A stretch of 64,000 nucleotides of DNA, from the NCBI GenBank assembly GCA_001897295.1, contig MKSN01000001.1, positions 736,141 through 800,140 of the forward strand, read 5' to 3'. Positions within the stretch are counted from its first letter, which is position 1; each line of letters starts with the position of its first letter. The notes under the pieces are model-generated. The model was not told the DNA's origin, searched no databases, and saw nothing but the letters and a program-made list of their open reading frames with translations. Positions 7,527 through 14,633 of the stretch are shown piece by piece. The position numbers and the translations under genes were made by a program. The DNA comes from Candidatus Saccharibacteria bacterium 49-20 (GTDB lineage: Bacteria > Patescibacteriota > Saccharimonadia > Saccharimonadales > Saccharimonadaceae).

Positions 7527-8707
7527 CTGCCTAGATGTTTTAACGATACGCCTTTTTTATACACCAAAGGTGCTTCATCTGACATCTCCCAATCATACTG
7601 AAGTGGCGCCAAAATCTCCCATGCGCGGATTACTTCTTCGCCACTTGTAAAGAGCTCATTGCGACCCGCCACGGCCTCCAAGAGCACACGTTCATAGGCA
7701 TCGAGCACGCGGCCATTTTCGGGAATTACCTTACCCTCTTCGAACACATCAGTTCGGCCGTCACGGTAACGAATCTCTACATATGAGCGCTTTTCATCAA
7801 GCGCTTTACCTGTAATGAGACGGAGCGGCACGCCTTGCCAGTTCTCGTCACTACTTTCAAGCTGTAGCCCGACAAAGGTCTCAACCGTACTGCCAGGGTT
7901 TTCAACTTCTTCTTGGTAGCCCTCATACTGGCCGCGGACGACGTGCGCAGGATTTACGGGTGCAATCGCCTGCAGTGCCTTAAGACGCTGCGCGGGCACA
8001 CGCTCATCAAGCGTAGGACGCGTCATGAGTACTAACGAAAGGAGTTGAAGAAGGTGGCCCTGAATAAAGTCGCGAAGTGCCCCTGTTTGCTCGTAGAACT
8101 GCGCGCGGCCTTCGATACCAATGGCCTCAGAGGCAATGATCGTGACACTTTCGATTGAGTCGGCACCCCAATGGTGATGTGCAGCCTCGGCGCCCCTACG
8201 AAGTCGTAATAGTTCAGCGGAAACCTCTTTGGCCATGTAGTGATCGATGCGATAAATTTGCGCTTCGGTAAAGTAGCGTCCGGTACGTGCAATAAAGTCT
8301 TGTGCCGACGCGAGGTCGAACCCAAACGGCTTTTCAAACAATAGGTGGATGTCGGGCGTATTTACCCCAGCCTCACCAAGTAGGTCAACGATCTGCGCTG
8401 CAGCCCCAGGGGGTACCGAAAGGTAAATCAGCGTTTGATCGGCTTTTCGGTCTTGAATCGCCTGCTTAAGCTTTTGGTAATCAGCCAGTTGCGCAACATC
8501 CATCGTCAAAATGTCGGTCTTTTCAACAAGCGCGTCATCTTTCGTACTTCCAAGAATCAACTCAGGAAGATCCACTTCCCTGCGTGACACGCCCAGGATT
8601 TCAAGCTCGGGCGCATCGTCAGCATGAATAATATGACTTAGCGCAGGAAGGAGCTTCCTCGTACTGAGGTCTCCAGTGATTCCGAAGATAACAAGTAATG
8701 TTTTCAC
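7523..8707 (-). CDS. zwf: Glucose-6-phosphate 1-dehydrogenase (short form)
   Basis: Oxidises glucose-6-phosphate to 6-phosphogluconolactone with NAD(P), entry to the pentose phosphate route. The N-terminal dinucleotide motif is IFGITGDLSTRKLLPAL, and the active-site motif RIDHYMAKE (family RIDHYLGKE) is near residue 152. At 394 residues it is about 100 shorter than the Escherichia coli type, so the C-terminal domain is compact. The start is GTG at 8707; an extended TGc-TACACT -10 ends 7 nt upstream, the leaderless pattern. Its 3' end overlaps the convergent pilin-like gene by 4 nt. NADPH made here could feed the thioredoxin-type reduction needed by the adjacent RNR. Confidence 0.92.
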   Translation of the reverse strand: MKTLLVIFGITGDLSTRKLLPALSHIIHADDAPELEILGVSRREVDLPELILGSTKDDALVEKTDILTMDVAQLADYQKLKQAIQDRKADQTLIYLSVPPGAAAQIVDLLGEAGVNTPDIHLLFEKPFGFDLASAQDFIARTGRYFTEAQIYRIDHYMAKEVSAELLRLRRGAEAAHHHWGADSIESVTIIASEAIGIEGRAQFYEQTGALRDFIQGHLLQLLSLVLMTRPTLDERVPAQRLKALQAIAPVNPAHVVRGQYEGYQEEVENPGSTVETFVGLQLESSDENWQGVPLRLITGKALDEKRSYVEIRYRDGRTDVFEEGKVIPENGRVLDAYERVLLEAVAGRNELFTSGEEVIRAWEILAPLQYDWEMSDEAPLVYKKGVSLKHLGS

Positions 8708-8724
8708 TATACTTAGTGTAGCAC

Positions 8725-8931
8725 TTATGCCGCAAGTTCTGCAGACTTAATTGTTTGGCCTGCTGCGGCCATAAAGCGGTCGCGTCGCGCTTCGAAATAG
8801 GCAAGGCTCTCCCGCACCGCTTCGCGGTCCTCTTCGTTGAAATCAGGCGCACCAAGTGCCTCGTGGATATCGTTAATCGTTTCGTCGAGGCGTTCTTTAC
8901 TGTGGGGGTGATTAAGATGCTCTAAAGTCAT
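8725..8931 (-). CDS. 68-aa hypothetical protein at the end of the RNR locus
   Basis: Unrecognised small acidic helical protein (MTLEHLNHPHSKERLDETIN start), no cysteine, no membrane segment. An AAAGGAG ribosome-binding site precedes the ATG at 8931, so I regard it as real. It follows the CLGCQ peptide gene, separated by a stable hairpin (8965..8992), and is the last leftward gene before zwf. Its position suggests an RNR-associated role, but no function can be read from the sequence. Confidence 0.6.
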   Translation of the reverse strand: MTLEHLNHPHSKERLDETINDIHEALGAPDFNEEDREAVRESLAYFEARRDRFMAAAGQTIKSAELAA

Positions 8932-8964
8932 CGTTATATTCTCCTTTGAATAAGCGGGGACATA

Positions 8965-8992
8965 AGTACACCGCCTGTTACGGCGGTGTACT
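8965..8992 (-). terminator. 11-bp perfect hairpin between the CLGCQ peptide gene and its downstream gene
   Basis: AGTACACCGCC and GGCGGTGTACT enclose a 6-nt loop. No T-run follows on the minus strand, so it may be an attenuator or a 3'-stabilising/processing structure that lets the upstream peptide message accumulate independently. Confidence 0.5.
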
Positions 8993-9021
8993 GCCTCCCA
9001 AAATAAGTTATAGGGGGCTAT

Positions 9022-9195
9022 TTATTGGCAACCGAGGCACATTGTCAGGTCGGCTGGGTCGAGTGGTGCGGCCACTGAGTTTGAGCTGGTCTGTTGTGCG
9101 TTTGCAACAGCTGATGCCATCATTGCGTCAATTGCAGCAAGTTTTTCGTCGAGAGACATTTCGTCGCTGATGATTGTGTTTGCGTTTACGCTCAT
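9022..9195 (-). CDS. 57-aa peptide ending CLGCQ: putative detached redox tail of ribonucleotide reductase
   Basis: The ORF track starts at 9228, but ATG 9195 (MSVNANTII) has an AGGGGA ribosome-binding site. The peptide has a helical segment (SLDEKLAAIDAMMASAV, residues ~14-30), a flexible Gln/Ser/Ala linker, and ends LDPADLTMCLGCQ. Class I NrdA subunits usually end in a flexible linker carrying a Cys pair (often CxxC near the terminus) that re-reduces the active-site disulfide; the NrdA here lacks that pair. The gene has its own promoter with the same paired boxes as nrdA. I infer that it docks on NrdA through its helix and supplies the thiols in trans. Alternatives are a RiPP precursor (no maturase nearby) or a small metal-binding protein. 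It is probably strongly expressed. Confidence 0.7.
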   Translation of the reverse strand: MSVNANTIISDEMSLDEKLAAIDAMMASAVANAQQTSSNSVAAPLDPADLTMCLGCQ

Positions 9196-9239
9196 GTTTG
9201 TTGATCCCCTATTATTATTTTCGCGCACTATTTTATTGT

Positions 9240-9289
9240 TATGTAGTGCTTATGTTTAGTTATTATACGCCACATATAGCGCCTGTCTA
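9240..9289 (-). promoter_or_regulatory. Promoter of the CLGCQ peptide with paired NrdR-like boxes
   Basis: Minus strand TAGACA (9284-9289), 16-nt spacer, TATAAT (9262-9267). On the plus strand the boxes are TATGTAGTGCTTA (9240-9252) and CCACATATAGCG (9270-9281); the ACATAT core starts 32 nt after the first box. The nrdA promoter has the same two boxes at the same offset. Known NrdR operators are paired boxes about three helical turns apart, so NrdR is a plausible but unproven regulator. Confidence 0.7.
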
Positions 9290-9296
9290 CCCATTT

Positions 9297-9704
9297 TTAG
9301 GTGTAAAAATACCAACAGTTTCCGGTCGATTTACCCCTGTTAAATTCACCTATTTTCAGACGATAACCCGTCGCTTCTAGAAAATTTGGTGGTAAAAAGC
9401 CTATTTTTGCCTCTAGGAGCTTACGCGCTTCTGTTGTTGCGTCAACATCAAGCTTCTCTACTTCGCCCTGTACATAGATGCCTTTTGGCCCTCGGCTTAG
9501 GTCGGTCGAGAATAACGTGAGGCTTACGCGAGGGTCGCGCGCAACGTTTTGTGAGTGCTGCACCGTCTCTTTCGAGAACCAATACACTGCCTCGTCGTCG
9601 GCCACAATATGCACCGGCGAAACCCAAGGCGAGCCGTCCTCATTAATAGTCGCAATCGAACCTATCAAGTTGTCATCAAGAATTGCGCGAGCCTCGTCTG
9701 TCAT
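9297..9704 (-). CDS. Pyridoxamine 5'-phosphate oxidase-like FMN-binding protein
   Basis: Small split-barrel protein of 135 residues. IGSIATINEDGSPWVSPVHI and VYWFSKETVQHSQNVARDPRVSL match the PNPOx-like flavin-binding fold (FMN phosphate contacts in the first strand pair and the R-x-S-L strand). It follows nrdB after only four bases and so is probably co-transcribed with the RNR genes. A simple vitamin B6 role seems unlikely in this context; a flavin-dependent redox partner for RNR is an inference. A T-poor 60-nt gap with the CLGCQ promoter follows it. Confidence 0.8.
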   Translation of the reverse strand: MTDEARAILDDNLIGSIATINEDGSPWVSPVHIVADDEAVYWFSKETVQHSQNVARDPRVSLTLFSTDLSRGPKGIYVQGEVEKLDVDATTEARKLLEAKIGFLPPNFLEATGYRLKIGEFNRGKSTGNCWYFYT

Positions 9705-9708
9705 AGTG

Positions 9709-10713
9709 TTACTTTCCGCCGTTCACTTCGTAAGAAGTGTTGGTGCTTTCAAAGAAGTTCACAAGTTCGAGCGTGTCGTTGGCTGCAGCCATCCACTTCG
9801 CAGGGTTTGACACGTTATATTCAGGCTCAAAGCCAAGCTCTTCAAGACGACGGTCGGTCATGTACATGACGTATTGGTTTACATACTCGGCGTTAAGGCC
9901 AAGGATACCCTTTGGAAGCATGTCTTCGTTGTAAGCTTTTTCGAGCTCAACCGCTTCAAGGATGAGTCCACGAATTTCTTCCGCAAACTCTGCAGTTTGA
10001 AGGTCTTCGTTCTCGTCCATGATGGTAAGAAGCAAGTTAATACCAAACGTAAGGTGAAGGTTTTCGTCGCGAGTAATCCAGTCCAACAGCGAGCCAATGT
10101 TACGAAGAAGATTGCGCTGACGGAAGCTCATGCCAACCATGAAGCCACTGTAGAACCAGATACCTTCAAGCACGATGTTGTAGGCTACAAGGCTACGGAC
10201 AAAGTCTTTCTTACCTTCTGTTGTCGTAATATCAACATTACCTTCAAGCATTGGGTAGAGGTGCTTGTTTTGGAAGTTCGCCTTCGCTGCAAGCGATGGC
10301 TTACCAAAGCCAGCTGCGTAAATTTCTTCACGGTCGAATGGGAAAGTTTCAATAATGTATTCGAAGGTCATGAAGTGGTTGGCTTCTTCCCACATCTGCT
10401 TTGAAAGGTAGATGTGCGCCTCGGCTGCATTAATGTATGGGTAAATACCAAACGCGAGTGACTTATTGATCAGCAGCTCATTTGGATTGAGGTAGCTAAT
10501 GACGGTCTTGAGCGCGTGCTTCTCGTCGTCGGTCAGCTTCTCAAAGTCCGCAAGGTCGCGAACAAGTTGTACTTCGTTCGGGAACCAGGTATTTGCCACT
10601 GCCTGGTTGTACAAGTCGTACGCCCATTGGTAACGAATTGGTTTAAGTTGTAGTCCGTCGCGGAGTCCTTGCCCGAGGATTCCAGTTGGGTGGTCGTTTG
10701 CTTGGTCTGCCAT
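9709..10713 (-). CDS. nrdB: Ribonucleotide reductase small subunit, class Ic-like (Phe replaces radical Tyr)
   Basis: Ferritin-like radical-generating subunit, 334 residues. The carboxylate/His ligands can be followed by spacing: Glu79 (NPNELL), Glu110 and His113 (WEEANHF), Glu in LEGIWFYSG, and the DENLHLTFG motif. The position four residues after His113, where E. coli has the radical Tyr122, is Phe117, and the first ligand is Glu instead of Asp. Both features and the 31-3-4 spacing match the Mn/Fe enzyme of Chlamydia trachomatis (Glu89-Glu120-His123-Phe127). It has an AGGAGG ribosome-binding site and sits in the operon nrdA, two small genes, nrdB. It therefore probably uses a metal-centred radical. 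Confidence 0.93.
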   Translation of the reverse strand: MADQANDHPTGILGQGLRDGLQLKPIRYQWAYDLYNQAVANTWFPNEVQLVRDLADFEKLTDDEKHALKTVISYLNPNELLINKSLAFGIYPYINAAEAHIYLSKQMWEEANHFMTFEYIIETFPFDREEIYAAGFGKPSLAAKANFQNKHLYPMLEGNVDITTTEGKKDFVRSLVAYNIVLEGIWFYSGFMVGMSFRQRNLLRNIGSLLDWITRDENLHLTFGINLLLTIMDENEDLQTAEFAEEIRGLILEAVELEKAYNEDMLPKGILGLNAEYVNQYVMYMTDRRLEELGFEPEYNVSNPAKWMAAANDTLELVNFFESTNTSYEVNGGK

Positions 10714-10723
10714 AATTTCCTCC

Positions 10724-10951
10724 TTAGTTTCCTTCTTCTAATGGTATGTCGTTTTGCTTACAAAATGCTTCGATGCGCTGCAGGTGTCGTTCGATGCGCG
10801 TCACCTCGTGCTCGGCGCGGCTTAAATCTCGTTGAATCTTGCTGGCTTCGCGAATCGCTGCGATGTGGTCGCCCTTGTATTGGTCGTAAAGGCGCACAAT
10901 CATCTCGTGAGTTTCTACTGCCGCTTCTGCTTCGGTAGTTGCGTGGCTCAT
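10724..10951 (-). CDS. 75-aa coiled-coil protein inside the RNR operon
   Basis: Unrecognised. Nearly all helix, with heptad-like charged repeats (IREASKIQRDLSRAEHEVTR) suggesting a coiled coil; one Cys near the C-terminus (EAFCKQND). Its ATG overlaps the end of the preceding 64-aa gene (ATGA), so translation is coupled, and nrdB follows after 10 nt. Constant placement between the two RNR subunits suggests an accessory or assembly role, but that is inference only. Confidence 0.65.
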   Translation of the reverse strand: MSHATTEAEAAVETHEMIVRLYDQYKGDHIAAIREASKIQRDLSRAEHEVTRIERHLQRIEAFCKQNDIPLEEGN

Positions 10952-11142
10952 GCGGCCTCTTTCTGTTCGAGATCGAACTCGCCGTCATGGCGCACAGCGA
11001 ACAGTGCAACCGGTCCAAGCCATTCGCTCATATCAAGCTGCGGGTGCGGCGCAATCTCCACGGGCTTCGCGAACTCAACCACTGGTGGTTCGCGAAGTTC
11101 AAAGTATTCATAGGGTGTGCCTGGAAATAGTTCAGCGCTCAT
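10948..11142 (-). CDS. 64-aa hypothetical protein coupled to nrdA
   Basis: Unrecognised small acidic, Pro-rich protein (MSAELFPGTPYEYFELREPP). No Cys, no membrane segment. Its ATG shares one base with the nrdA stop (TAATG) and its own stop overlaps the next start, which argues for a real, translationally coupled gene. An RNR accessory role is suggested only by position. Confidence 0.6.
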   Translation of the reverse strand: MSAELFPGTPYEYFELREPPVVEFAKPVEIAPHPQLDMSEWLGPVALFAVRHDGEFDLEQKEAA

Positions 11143-13538
11143 TACTTTGCCTTTGCAAACCCAAACCCAACCTTACGTCCGTCGGTCTTCTGGATCTTTT
11201 CTGCTTTATTAGATTTAACGGTGGTCTGCTCACTTTGGTGACGAGGCTTTACGTGCAGGTAGTAGGTCGTCTTGAGGCCACGCTTCCACGCTTCGGTGTA
11301 GATTTTCTCGTATTCGTCGATGTCGCGAGTTTCGAGGTACATGTTACGGCTAATCGCTTGGTCAACCCACTTCTGTGCACGAGCGGCAACTTCGATGAAC
11401 GAGTATGGAGAAAGTTGGAAGCTTGTCTTGTACACGTCTTTAAGGTGCTGTGGAATCGCGTCGATGTTTTGAATGTCACCTTGGTTAATAAGAAGGTCAT
11501 CCTTCACGTCGTCCCAAATACCGAGTTCCTTCAAGTCCTTTACAAGGTTCGTGTTCACTTCAAGGAACTTACCGTTCAAGGTAGAGCGGCTAAAGATCTG
11601 TGAGAACTGAGGGTCGAGACCTGGAGTTGTTCCAGCAATGTGGGCGATGTTTGCAGTTGGGGCAATCGCCATAAGTGTTGCGTTACGCATACCCTTCTTC
11701 ACCTTAGTGCGAAGCTTGTCCCAATCGAGACGCTGTGTACGGTTAATGTTCACCTTTACCTTACGGTTGGTTGCAAGCTGGTCAATGGTGTCGATAGGAA
11801 GAATTCCCTGGCTCCAACCACTGCCCTTGAATGCTGGGTAGCTACCGAGCTTCTTGGCAAGGTTGGCAGACTCGTCGATTGCGTAGTAACTAATGTATTC
11901 AGCAATTTGGTCAACAAGGTCGTAAGCTTCTTCAGACTCGTAGCTGTAGCCAAGCTTTTCGATGACGTCGGTGAATCCCATGAATCCAAGACCAAGAGCG
12001 CGAGTTTGCTTGTTGGCGTTCATTGCTTCAGGTACTGGAAGTTCGGTGATGTCGACAAGGTTGTCAAGCTGGCGAATTGCGCTACGTGAGCTTTCTTCGA
12101 GGCGCTTCCAGTCCCAAGTACCGTCGGTATTGAGGTGTGAAGAAAGGTTGATACTTACCAAGTTACAGACGGCGATGTTTTCGTTGTCTTGTGGCAATGT
12201 AATTTCAGTACATAGGTTTGAAAGGTGGATAGTACCAGTATTGTTGTTCAGTGCACGAACGTTAATGGTGTCCTTCCAAGTAAGCCATGGGTGGCTGGTT
12301 GCTTGGAGCTGAATAAGAATTGCGCGGAATTGTTCACGAGCAGAGATCTTTTCGAACTTACGAATCTTGCCCGCTTCGGCCATCTTAATGTATTCGTTGT
12401 AGCGCTTTGCAAACTCATCACCGTAGAGTTCAGTCAGGTCCATAACGTCTGCTGGGTCAAAGAGGTACCAGTCAGTGTCCTTTTCGACGCGGCGCATGAA
12501 CTCATCGCTAATAAACGTTGCAGTGTCAGCAAAACGTGTACGAAGATATGGGTCACCAGAGTTCGCCTTAAGGTCAAGGAATTGTGGGAAGTTAAGGTGC
12601 CAGTTTTCCATGTACATCGCAGCCGCACCAGCCTTCTTACCCTTACGGCTCACCGCGAAGAGCGCCGTGTCGATCATCTTCATGAACGGAATTGGGCCAG
12701 TACTTTCAGTGTTAGTGGTCTTTACAGGACTCCCCGCTGCACGCAGTTTGGTAAATCCGATACCAATACCGCCAGTCCCCTTCGCGATCCACATTGTGTT
12801 TCGTACACTTTTAGCAATTGACTCCATGTCATCATCAACATTGATAAGGAAACAGTTTGAAAGTTGTGGGAATGCACCACCCGCGTTCACACGAGTCGAA
12901 CCGCCAGGAACGTAGTCGAGGTTCGCCATATGTTCGTAGAAATCGAGCGCGCTTGCAGTTGGGTTTTCGGCATTAATTGAAAGCCCCATCGCAATACGCA
13001 TGTGGGTAAATTGTGGAACCTCGATTGGCTCGCCACTTCCCTTGCGGAGTGCGTAACGGTTTTTGTTAGTAATCACACCAAGGTACTTTGAAAGGTCGTC
13101 CTTGGTTGGGTCAAGTGCTTTTGCAAGCTTAGTAAGGTCGAAGCGGCCGTCGCTGAGGCGGGTATCAAGGAGTCCGTCTTTGACGCCGTCCTTTACGTAT
13201 TTACCGAAGCTCTTTTCGTGGAGCTTTTTTAGCTCAGCCTCAGTGTCGTAGTCGCCAAGAATACTCTTATATAAAGTCTTAAGAAGGAGACGCGCAGCAA
13301 TCTTGTCGTAGTCTGGATCGTCTTTTACATTTTGCAGTGCAGTTTGAATCACCGCTTCGTCGAGTTGTTCGCTCGTGATGCCATCAAACAATGTAAGTGA
13401 AAGTTGTGAAGCAACTTCTACCACCTTTGCAACTTGGTCATTCAGGCCTTCACTGGCTTTTACGAGTGCCAAGTTAATCTTGTTTGCGTCAAATGGTTCG
13501 CGTGTTCCGTCGCGCTTGACCACTGAAATATTTGTCAT
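11142..13538 (-). CDS. nrdA: Ribonucleotide reductase large subunit lacking the C-terminal cysteine pair
   Basis: Reduces ribonucleotides to deoxyribonucleotides. One N-terminal ATP-cone (residues ~3-95, VVKRDGTREPFDANKINLAL) for allosteric control is followed by the ten-stranded barrel. I count only three cysteines in 798 residues: LSNCFLI, NLCTEIT and AVCNLVSIN, the three active-site positions. The radical-transfer Tyr pair is present in KTTYYLHVK. After it, where relatives carry a flexible tail ending in two thiols, this protein ends KTDGRKVGFGFAKAK with none. The missing pair is the key oddity and is proposed to be supplied by the 57-aa CLGCQ peptide. First gene of the operon, with an AGGGGA-type ribosome-binding site and its own promoter. 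Confidence 0.97.
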   Translation of the reverse strand: MTNISVVKRDGTREPFDANKINLALVKASEGLNDQVAKVVEVASQLSLTLFDGITSEQLDEAVIQTALQNVKDDPDYDKIAARLLLKTLYKSILGDYDTEAELKKLHEKSFGKYVKDGVKDGLLDTRLSDGRFDLTKLAKALDPTKDDLSKYLGVITNKNRYALRKGSGEPIEVPQFTHMRIAMGLSINAENPTASALDFYEHMANLDYVPGGSTRVNAGGAFPQLSNCFLINVDDDMESIAKSVRNTMWIAKGTGGIGIGFTKLRAAGSPVKTTNTESTGPIPFMKMIDTALFAVSRKGKKAGAAAMYMENWHLNFPQFLDLKANSGDPYLRTRFADTATFISDEFMRRVEKDTDWYLFDPADVMDLTELYGDEFAKRYNEYIKMAEAGKIRKFEKISAREQFRAILIQLQATSHPWLTWKDTINVRALNNNTGTIHLSNLCTEITLPQDNENIAVCNLVSINLSSHLNTDGTWDWKRLEESSRSAIRQLDNLVDITELPVPEAMNANKQTRALGLGFMGFTDVIEKLGYSYESEEAYDLVDQIAEYISYYAIDESANLAKKLGSYPAFKGSGWSQGILPIDTIDQLATNRKVKVNINRTQRLDWDKLRTKVKKGMRNATLMAIAPTANIAHIAGTTPGLDPQFSQIFSRSTLNGKFLEVNTNLVKDLKELGIWDDVKDDLLINQGDIQNIDAIPQHLKDVYKTSFQLSPYSFIEVAARAQKWVDQAISRNMYLETRDIDEYEKIYTEAWKRGLKTTYYLHVKPRHQSEQTTVKSNKAEKIQKTDGRKVGFGFAKAK

Positions 13539-13699
13539 TCCCCTATTTCCCCTGCTCCATGTTGATTAGTTTCTTTGCACCTCCCCAGGTGTTGTATCTC
13601 CCTCTGTTTTTGAGGGTGCAAGAAAGGCGCTACTGGAGCGTATACGCGTTCCTCCTTGCAAACTGTTTGTGTTTCTCTCACTACGCTATGTAGTGCTTA
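13539..13699 (-). promoter_or_regulatory. Long 5' leader of nrdA with possible RNA structure
   Basis: About 160 nt lie between the predicted transcription start and the nrdA ATG. On the RNA strand TTGCACC and GGTGCAA can pair across a 32-nt region containing a CACCT/AGGTG hairpin, a GCGTATACGC palindrome lies further upstream, and a five-codon frame (ATGGAGCAGGGGAAATAG) ends just before the nrdA start. Attenuation or ligand sensing is possible, but I recognise no known riboswitch. Confidence 0.4.
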
Positions 13700-13734
13700 G
13701 TGATGACTATATGCCCCTACATATGGTTTTTCAA
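13679..13734 (-). promoter_or_regulatory. nrdA: nrdA promoter with paired NrdR-like boxes
   Basis: Minus strand TTGAAA (13729-13734), 17-nt spacer, TATAGT (13706-13711). On the plus strand CACTACGCTATGTAGTG (13679-13695) is a 6-bp-arm palindrome overlapping the start region, and CTACATATGG (13717-13726) lies in the spacer. TATGTAGTGCTTA and ACATAT are offset by 32 nt, exactly as at the CLGCQ peptide promoter. NrdR is the expected regulator by family knowledge. Confidence 0.7.
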
Positions 13735-13795
13735 GCATTTTGCAGGGTTTTTTTGACCACGAATGCATCGTGCTTGTGGTCACCTCTGTAAATAC

Positions 13796-13830
13796 GAAAA
13801 TAGCGTCGTGTTTTATTTTCACAACGCTAT
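13796..13830 (-). terminator. Terminator of the gene pair at 13.9-15.5 kb
   Basis: ATAGCGTCGTG and CACAACGCTAT form an 11-position stem with one mismatch around a 9-nt AT loop, followed on the minus strand by TTTTCGTATT. It separates the upstream pair from the nrdA promoter. The 13740-13795 stretch also holds a TGACCAC/GTGGTCA hairpin with A or T runs on the wrong side for termination. Confidence 0.65.
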
Positions 13831-13856
13831 ATGTGGTGTATTGAATAGCAATACAC

Positions 13857-14633
13857 TTAATTAATATTCGTAATGGTTTCTCTCGCCAATCGCTCCTCGA
13901 TACGGTTAATACCAAGGTCTGTGAGAACCCATTTATTGCCCATCTTTTTAATCTGCCGACAGGACGCGGACTGTAGCTTCTTGATAGCCCGACTAATGCC
14001 AGAAGCATCTTTAGGTACAACACGAACAATATCTGCCTGAGCTAACCCACCGCGATTAAAGAGAAGATGGGCAAGTATCTCTTCCTCCGTAGTAAAGCTC
14101 GTTGCTTGCAGAAACGCATCGTCACCAAACATGCGCATAAGAGGGAAAGGGAAGCGCGCTAAATCTCTGATTATCGCAGCGACCACCTCCCTATCGCCAA
14201 CGACAAACAGCCTGAGTAGTTCGGCAAGTATCCACCGCACCATCTCCTGAACCAACCGAGAGTCAATTTCGTTCGCCGTATAGTGTGGTGTAACGTGTAC
14301 CGCACCTCTTTGACTTCTGAATTTATAAACAACTCGTATAACTTTCGCTAAATGAACGGCAGTCTGACGCTCTGGAAATGCATGACTCAACTGCTGGCTG
14401 TCAATGTATCGCAAGCAATCATCCACACCTTTTGTCAGATTAAGGTTACCGGAGTCAATCGCATAAACTATGCGCGATGCCGCCTCCGCAAACCTTCCCC
14501 CATCGAGTTCCGTGGCCTTCCATTTGCGAGCCGTAAAGGCTTCCTCGAGCTCAATAAATTCATCAACAAGACTTTGCGCTAACCTTCCGTCAATAGACTG
14601 AGAGAGTAGCGAAACTAAATCTGCAGATTTCAT
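13857..14633 (-). CDS. Unknown protein with RX6H (HEPN-like) motif and C-terminal winged helix
   Basis: 258 residues, soluble. The middle is helical and contains FRSQRGAVH followed by VTPHYTANEIDSRLVQEMVRWILAE, i.e. an Arg-x6-His motif before a long helix, as in HEPN or Abi_C-type RNase domains. The C-terminal third (LAHLLFNRGGLAQADIVRVV to NKWVLTDLGINRIEERL) looks like a MarR-type winged helix. Its ATG overlaps the stop of the upstream gene by one base (TAATG), so the two are coupled. A defence or toxin-like role is a hypothesis; it could also be a conserved regulator. The first half has no recognisable domain. Confidence 0.75.
   Translation of the reverse strand: MKSADLVSLLSQSIDGRLAQSLVDEFIELEEAFTARKWKATELDGGRFAEAASRIVYAIDSGNLNLTKGVDDCLRYIDSQQLSHAFPERQTAVHLAKVIRVVYKFRSQRGAVHVTPHYTANEIDSRLVQEMVRWILAELLRLFVVGDREVVAAIIRDLARFPFPLMRMFGDDAFLQATSFTTEEEILAHLLFNRGGLAQADIVRVVPKDASGISRAIKKLQSASCRQIKKMGNKWVLTDLGINRIEERLARETITNIN

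Noticed and set aside
9022-9195. RiPP precursor interpretation of the CLGCQ peptide
   Set aside because: No radical SAM, cyclodehydratase or dedicated peptidase/exporter adjoins it, and its promoter is shared with nrdA; kept only as an alternative.
9297-9380. Possible CRISPR or phage remnants in accessory-looking gaps
   Set aside because: No regularly spaced direct repeats, integrase, transposase or phage structural gene were seen anywhere in the window; the lysozyme-like gene at 52.5 kb belongs to the T4SS-like cluster.
13746-13780. TGACCAC...GTGGTCA hairpin near nrdA taken as a terminator
   Set aside because: The T-run is on the wrong side for plus transcription and becomes an A-run for minus transcription; the 13796..13830 hairpin fits better.
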